64,000 nt of DNA from Bolinopsis microptera (taxonomy: Eukaryota; Ctenophora; Tentaculata; Lobata; Bolinopsidae), in NCBI RefSeq assembly GCF_026151205.1, contig NC_087073.1:3088501-3152500 (forward strand), in the 5' to 3' direction. This document shows, one piece after another, positions 38,701-44,700 of this stretch. The notes under the pieces were generated by a model that saw nothing but the letters and a program-made list of their open reading frames with translations, did no database searches and was not told where the DNA came from. Position 1 is the first letter of the stretch; each line of letters begins with the position of its first letter. The position numbers and the translations under genes were made by a program.

Positions 38701-41700
38701 AAAATTACACGTAACGTGTTAAAAATACCGCAATTTGGCAGGTTTTTCAGTGTTTTGTATCACGCTCCGTAAACTTTTGTATCAACTAAAAATACTCTTA
38801 CAAATATACTGCCAACAACTGTGATAGAAATGATTGATGGTTAGTAAAAAGTTCGGTGTTTGTCGTCGTCGCACATCTTGATGTGTATTTAACAAATATA
38901 AAATTACACTGTCTACAGGAACTTAAATTAGATTTGGGGATGTAAATTGTAAACATTGGTTGAACGAGATAACTTTATCAACTGTACAAATAACGTGACG
39001 TCACTGACGTCAAAACCAGTTATCTGCGTCATCAAAGCAGACTATCTGCCCATTAAATAATATTAATGGACGAGTTTGGAGACACAATGAAAACAACACA
39101 TAAGAATCTCATCTTAACCTGTTTATTTCTCCACCACATGATGATCCAATTTCCCTGTATCCTACGGTTCAGGCTGCTCTCCTCTAATTCCTCCATTTAA
39201 TTATTCCCTGTTCCCGATGATGATTGTGCTCAGCCGACAGGTGACTGGTGAGCGTAACGCTGCGCCGTGACTGATGAATTAGGGTCAAATTTTCAACTAT
39301 TATCAGTATCCCGATTCGATTTGAGACATGGTCCATGTTTTGGGGGGCCAGCTGGTGCCCACCCCCTCCCCCCCAGATGTTAATGACTCCTCATTTCTCT
39401 CGCAGCAGCGGTGAAAGTGAATTTGTAGACGTTTGGAGGTAGATTGTGCTCGTTGCTCGGTTATAAACACTGAAATTAGATTTAATGTTATGTTTGGAGC
39501 TGTTAGTAGCTCTGGTTTGGCTGAGTAACTAAACATTACATTTTACCTTAGTTTACAAGTCCTCTGTTAGTTTACAAGTCCTCTCTTCAAAATTAGATGG
39601 TAGATGTAAATCAGAACTTGAAATCTTCTTAGATTCTTAGTGGGATTATTTCAGACAATTTATTTCGCTCTATTTTTACTTAACCTTTAATAAATACACT
39701 AGGGCTAATTGTACTATATTATGCTAATTGTACTGTTATATGCTAATTGTACTCATATGTAAGGTATGAACTAAAAGAAAGTAAGAGAATTTTAAAATCA
39801 TTTATCCCTCTCCTCAGTGCTAGTCCCCGATGGTCCTTATCGTGTTGTTTAGTGGCTTTAAGCTTTGGGGTTGTGAAATAATTCTGACAATAGTCAAGCT
39901 AATGCTATAACTGGTGCAATACGAGCACGATTCAGTTTTAAAAAACGTACAAATTCCTTTCTGTAGATAACAGTACAAACAACTTTTCGAGTTTTTAAGA
40001 TTAGATGTAAGATATAATAATTTCTCAAAAATTCACGGCAATATTGGAAGAATATTTTAATTATAAATTTAATCAACCTAACTACATCAATAATCTTTAA
40101 TGGAATCTATTCTACTCCAAACAGAGAATTTAAAACAATCAGATAAAGGACCCAAAACCGCCAAAATCCCACTTAAACAACTGATAAAATGCCAATGTTA
40201 AAGTTGAGAAACAGTATATCTGGTTTGCCGAGCACTAGATACAGGTGAGGTTATGAGGGAGAGTGCAGATTCTCTGATCGGCCTGATCACCACAGCACTT
40301 ATCTTCTTCTTAACAGATCCTCTGATCTCCTTACCACGCCAGATCAGGATGGCTGGGTTGAAAGCAGCGTTGATGTAAGGACACAGCACTCCCAGGCAAT
40401 ACTGTAATCTCAGCTGTTCTATGTAGCCTAGACCCAGCGAGGTTTGCCTGTGTAAGTCGGGGTTTTTGATGAATCTATCGTAGTAAAGGATGGGGTAGAC
40501 GATGTAGAGAGTGTTGCAGAAGAAGAAGAGAAGTGTTAACATCAGGATTGTTTTAGTAATTTCTTTATTCTTGTCGGACTCGGAGCTCCGGGAGGGGTTT
40601 GGCTTTAAGACCGCTCGAATTTGTATAGCCATGCATATTACGGCTACGACTGAAGGGAGGACGAATGGTACTGTAATAAATAGAGTAGCATTCCTGAATT
40701 CTTCTGTCTCAGATATGCCAGAGTATCCCAATATTTGGTATCCTGAAGGTTTATACAAGAGCTTCTCCAACTCCTTTCTGTCCGGTCTCAACAATTCAAC
40801 CTTCCTTTTGATGAGGAGAGCCACCGATAAGAAGACGGAAGCTGCACTGTACAATGTGACAGCAACACCAATAGTAACTCTCTTCATTCTGTAGAAGGGG
40901 CGGGTTATGTTGATGGTTCTGACGATGCTGATGATAAGATTGAGGAAGACTGAGACCCTGAAGGTTATGGAGAAGATGAAGTAGGTTGGGACCAGGAGGT
41001 AGTTGCCGGGATTACCTTTAGGTTCAGGGTGGTATTCCAGGATCAGGAACATTAGACCGTTCAGAAGTGCTGCCACACCAGTCATTGAGTCAGTCACTGA
41101 CAGCAGGATGTACATGAACGGAACCATTTTCTTGACAATGTTTTTGTAGTAAGCTGTGACGATGAGATTGAGCACCAACGTTTGAACAGCTAGCCCCAAC
41201 TCCGTTACTCCAATACACGTGTTGAACCACTTCCCAAGGTACTCACTTGATGAATTGAAGGGAGATGATGTACTGGAAGTGGATGTCATTGTTTGCTGCC
41301 TATCTGATGTATAAGGTTGTTAAGTTTTTACTAGTGATTCAAACAAAGATATCAAAGTAATTCACGATAACATGTTGTCTGAACAAACTAACTATACCAT
41401 GGGTTGCGCTAGGTTCTAATATAATCGGAAATTTCTGGACACCTGGTTAACCTGAAAAACGATAGTTTCTATAAAAGGCCTGGGTTCACGACTAACTAGG
41501 TCAATAACATGCCAACTTCTTAAAAAGGCCCTTTAAAAACTCAGGATATTATTCCTTGTTATCATATTAGTTGTTATAAATGATACGAACGATTTGCCTT
41601 GAACTTTGGAGTTTGGTCAACCGTGCAACGATTATCCTAGGTTACCAAGAATTATGTTTGAACCTAGCGTCTCATCTTAACCATCTGAACTTTCAGTTGC

Positions 41701-44700
41701 ACCAGCGTTCACAGATAAAGGGAAGCCACAAGACACTTCAATACAAGTTGGATACTCCAACTTGCTGCTGCCCTGCGTCGGGACTGGGAGCCCTAAACCT
41801 GCTGCCACCTGGGAGCGGATAGGACCTAAACTACCTGAGGTTAGTTTAAACTTGGTCTCATGGTGTTTGTTTGATACTTCTTGATATTTTGTTATGTTAA
41901 TATTTGGAAATTGTGGACTGCAACGATGACACCATTGTCCACTTTGCTGCCGCCATGACGACTAAATTTGGGCTGTAGAGTGTAGAAGCTGTAGTAGTAT
42001 TGTAAATGAAATTACAGAAATTTCTAAAATAACATGGATCATTTAGAAACATTCTGGCGTTATAAAAGTCAAACTATTGAAACACATCTGAACTAAAGCT
42101 TTGCTCAAGAGTATGAAAATCCAGTTTTAAGTAGCTAAAAGATGGAGGTTTTGCCACCTATTTCTTGCATACATCTTCCATCATCTCTTTTTAAGTGAGA
42201 TGTCAGCATGTATTCCAGCTGGTGCCAGATATCTCTGGGGTCTAAATGATTTGTTGATACGAATGCGGAATGAGACGTTCGGTTTTTGACAGAAACTCGA
42301 GACTAACGACTTGAAAATTATTGTATGACCATTTAAAGGCTATTTAAGTATTTATCAGGATAGTTCTAAACTTGTTGCTCTATAACTGGTCCGGTTACGA
42401 AAGTAATTGCCACACGTCAAATCAACATGTCAAGAGTCGCTTGTCAGAATAAACCAAAATAACCATAATATATTATCAAAAACCAAATGTTGTCAACTTC
42501 CAGGTACACCTAAATCATTTCCGAGGCCCAGTACACTCCCTACATCCCTACTGATATCACCCTAACTTAACTTTTATATCCAATCTTACGCTGACGAGTT
42601 ATATTAGTGCTTTTCAATACAAATTAAAACGAGGCCTTCATGTTATGAAGCCAGGGTTTGGACTGGCTTTTACCCGCTTAAAACGTTTTCATCACGTGAC
42701 ACGTTACTCAATAAATGTAATAGATTTGTAATTAGTTTGGTTTTTCGCAGGGCTCAGTAGTCCTGGAGGACGGGTCTCTGAAACTGATCAGAGTGATGAC
42801 TATAGATGCTGGTCAGTACAAGTGTACGTTGGAGAACCAGGAGGGTACAGTTCACCAGTTCATCAACCTCCGGGTCGACAGTCCTACAGGTAAATATCTT
42901 AATAATCAGTTAATTTATTAATTGATCGCCTTAATTCTCTTAAGTATGATTAAGTGGTTTATATTTTCTATTTAGTGTTATGCCTTGTTGGGGCAGCTGG
43001 TGCTTTTACACGATGGGCATTGTTTGGTGCTGATAACTGCTGCGCTCAAGATGAATTGTACCAATTGACCAAATATGATAATTGTATAATATTATGACTT
43101 AAATTGCGGGTAACCACCGTGGCCGGCCAGGGTTCATGAGAATTTCCAGACATCTTGACCAAGCCGCGACAAAGATTTTAGTAGTAATGGCCCGGTCTTC
43201 ACATCTGGCAGCTGGTATCCAAGCTCACATGCTCGCTTATCTAATGTCACGCCAAATCATCATTTATTGTTGACTCGTGTTAATCTATACAGTTGGCACT
43301 CCTGCTAAGGCAATGATTTGGCACGTGATTTAAATAGTCGAGACTGAGAGGCTGTTGTTACAATACTGATATAATAATAGAGGGAGGGGGGTAATAATAA
43401 ATGTCGTGGTTAGGAAACTTAACTTATATCCTATTGGAGTATTTTTAGGGGAATACAACTAATAAACAACTATTTGGTATTGGTCACATATCGCGAAAGT
43501 CCTCTTTTTGAAAGTAAAGGGGGATGAGTGGGGTGTCGAGATCCTACTTAAGGGGGCCGGGGGTCTTCAATCGCTCGCGCAATACAATTACACATAAGCG
43601 CTGACCTCAGACCACCGGCGATAATTTCGGCTAGGAAAAATATTTTTCCATAGAACCAAAAGCAGCTGGTAGATATCACTCCCCTCTATCAGAAACAACT
43701 ATAAAGTCAATTTCGAGAGAATTTTGATGAAGACCCCCGGCCCCCTTAAGGAATACATTTTCAAACAACCTTTCATATTACCTCACAAATAATTAATCGA
43801 TGAACACATTAAATTACGAAAGGGCAAATAATAAAAAATCGAGTAATGAGTAATGACCAGCTGAAATTGACTAAAAGGTATCGAAAAATTCATGATTTTG
43901 ATCATTTATTTGACTGAGGCCTCGACAACCTTCCTTTAAGAGGCCCTGCTATAAATTATAAAATGGTTAACTCCTGCATCGATTCTCAGAAACCACCTCC
44001 CCTAAAATGAGAGGCAATATAGATTATATACTAGTGAATATATTATATATACAGGGTGGGCCAAAAGTCAGTGGGCATACGTTGGCCTTAATAGCTCCGC
44101 TGTGTTTTATATTTGAGAGCTGTTGCTTTGCAGATGGCATACTGTACTTACTGGTTCGAGGATTTCGTCGTCAAAATTTGAAAATTCGAATATTTTAGAC
44201 CACGTCCATTCAATATTAAAACACCTAGATATTGTTTTCTCTGAACATGTTGAACGCCTATTTTTTTCAGAGACGGTAGATTATGAAATGTCGCATATGA
44301 TCTGAAAACATGAGGCAAAACAGATTAGAAATGACGAAGTTATCAAGCATTTTCTGTATCGCGTTAACAACATTGACTGGGTGATTATGTGGCACCGTGA
44401 CACGACACCTTAATTGGGCACCCTTAACAATTCCCATAATGTTTAACGGGGTGGTTAACGGGGTCACCTAATCACGTGATTAGGTAAACCAATCACCTGA
44501 TCACACGTAATCAATAAACTCGTTATGCTTCATATCTCTGTCATCTGAGAAGCTGCAGTTCTAATTTTTTTCTTGGAGGACTTCGCCGCGCCGCGCGAAC
44601 TAGCATTCTTGCATCGCATCGTCGATCGTTGCTCTGCTTCGCAGAGCAACGATCTCGATGGGTTGACATCGTCAATCAAATTTTTTCAGGACAAGCGTAA

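Larger units (their letters stand above)
35939..41696 (+). other. Semaphorin intron 17 carrying two antisense receptor genes
   Basis: A 5.8-kb intron between the two Ig domains. Besides the two GPCR genes it holds a 21-base G run (37731-37751) with GC(G/A)GCATGTC on both sides, paired CRE palindromes at 38996-39012, and AT-rich DNA. No other gene is seen at 37450-40190 or 41290-41696. Confidence 0.7.

Noticed and set aside
40511-40894. 127-codon plus-strand open frame
   Set aside because: Antisense shadow of the minus-strand receptor at 40198-41289, which has clear transmembrane motifs.
44267-44467. Intact mariner transposase
   Set aside because: Only 66 codons and at best a decayed C-terminal fragment; no catalytic DD(D/E) region can be seen.
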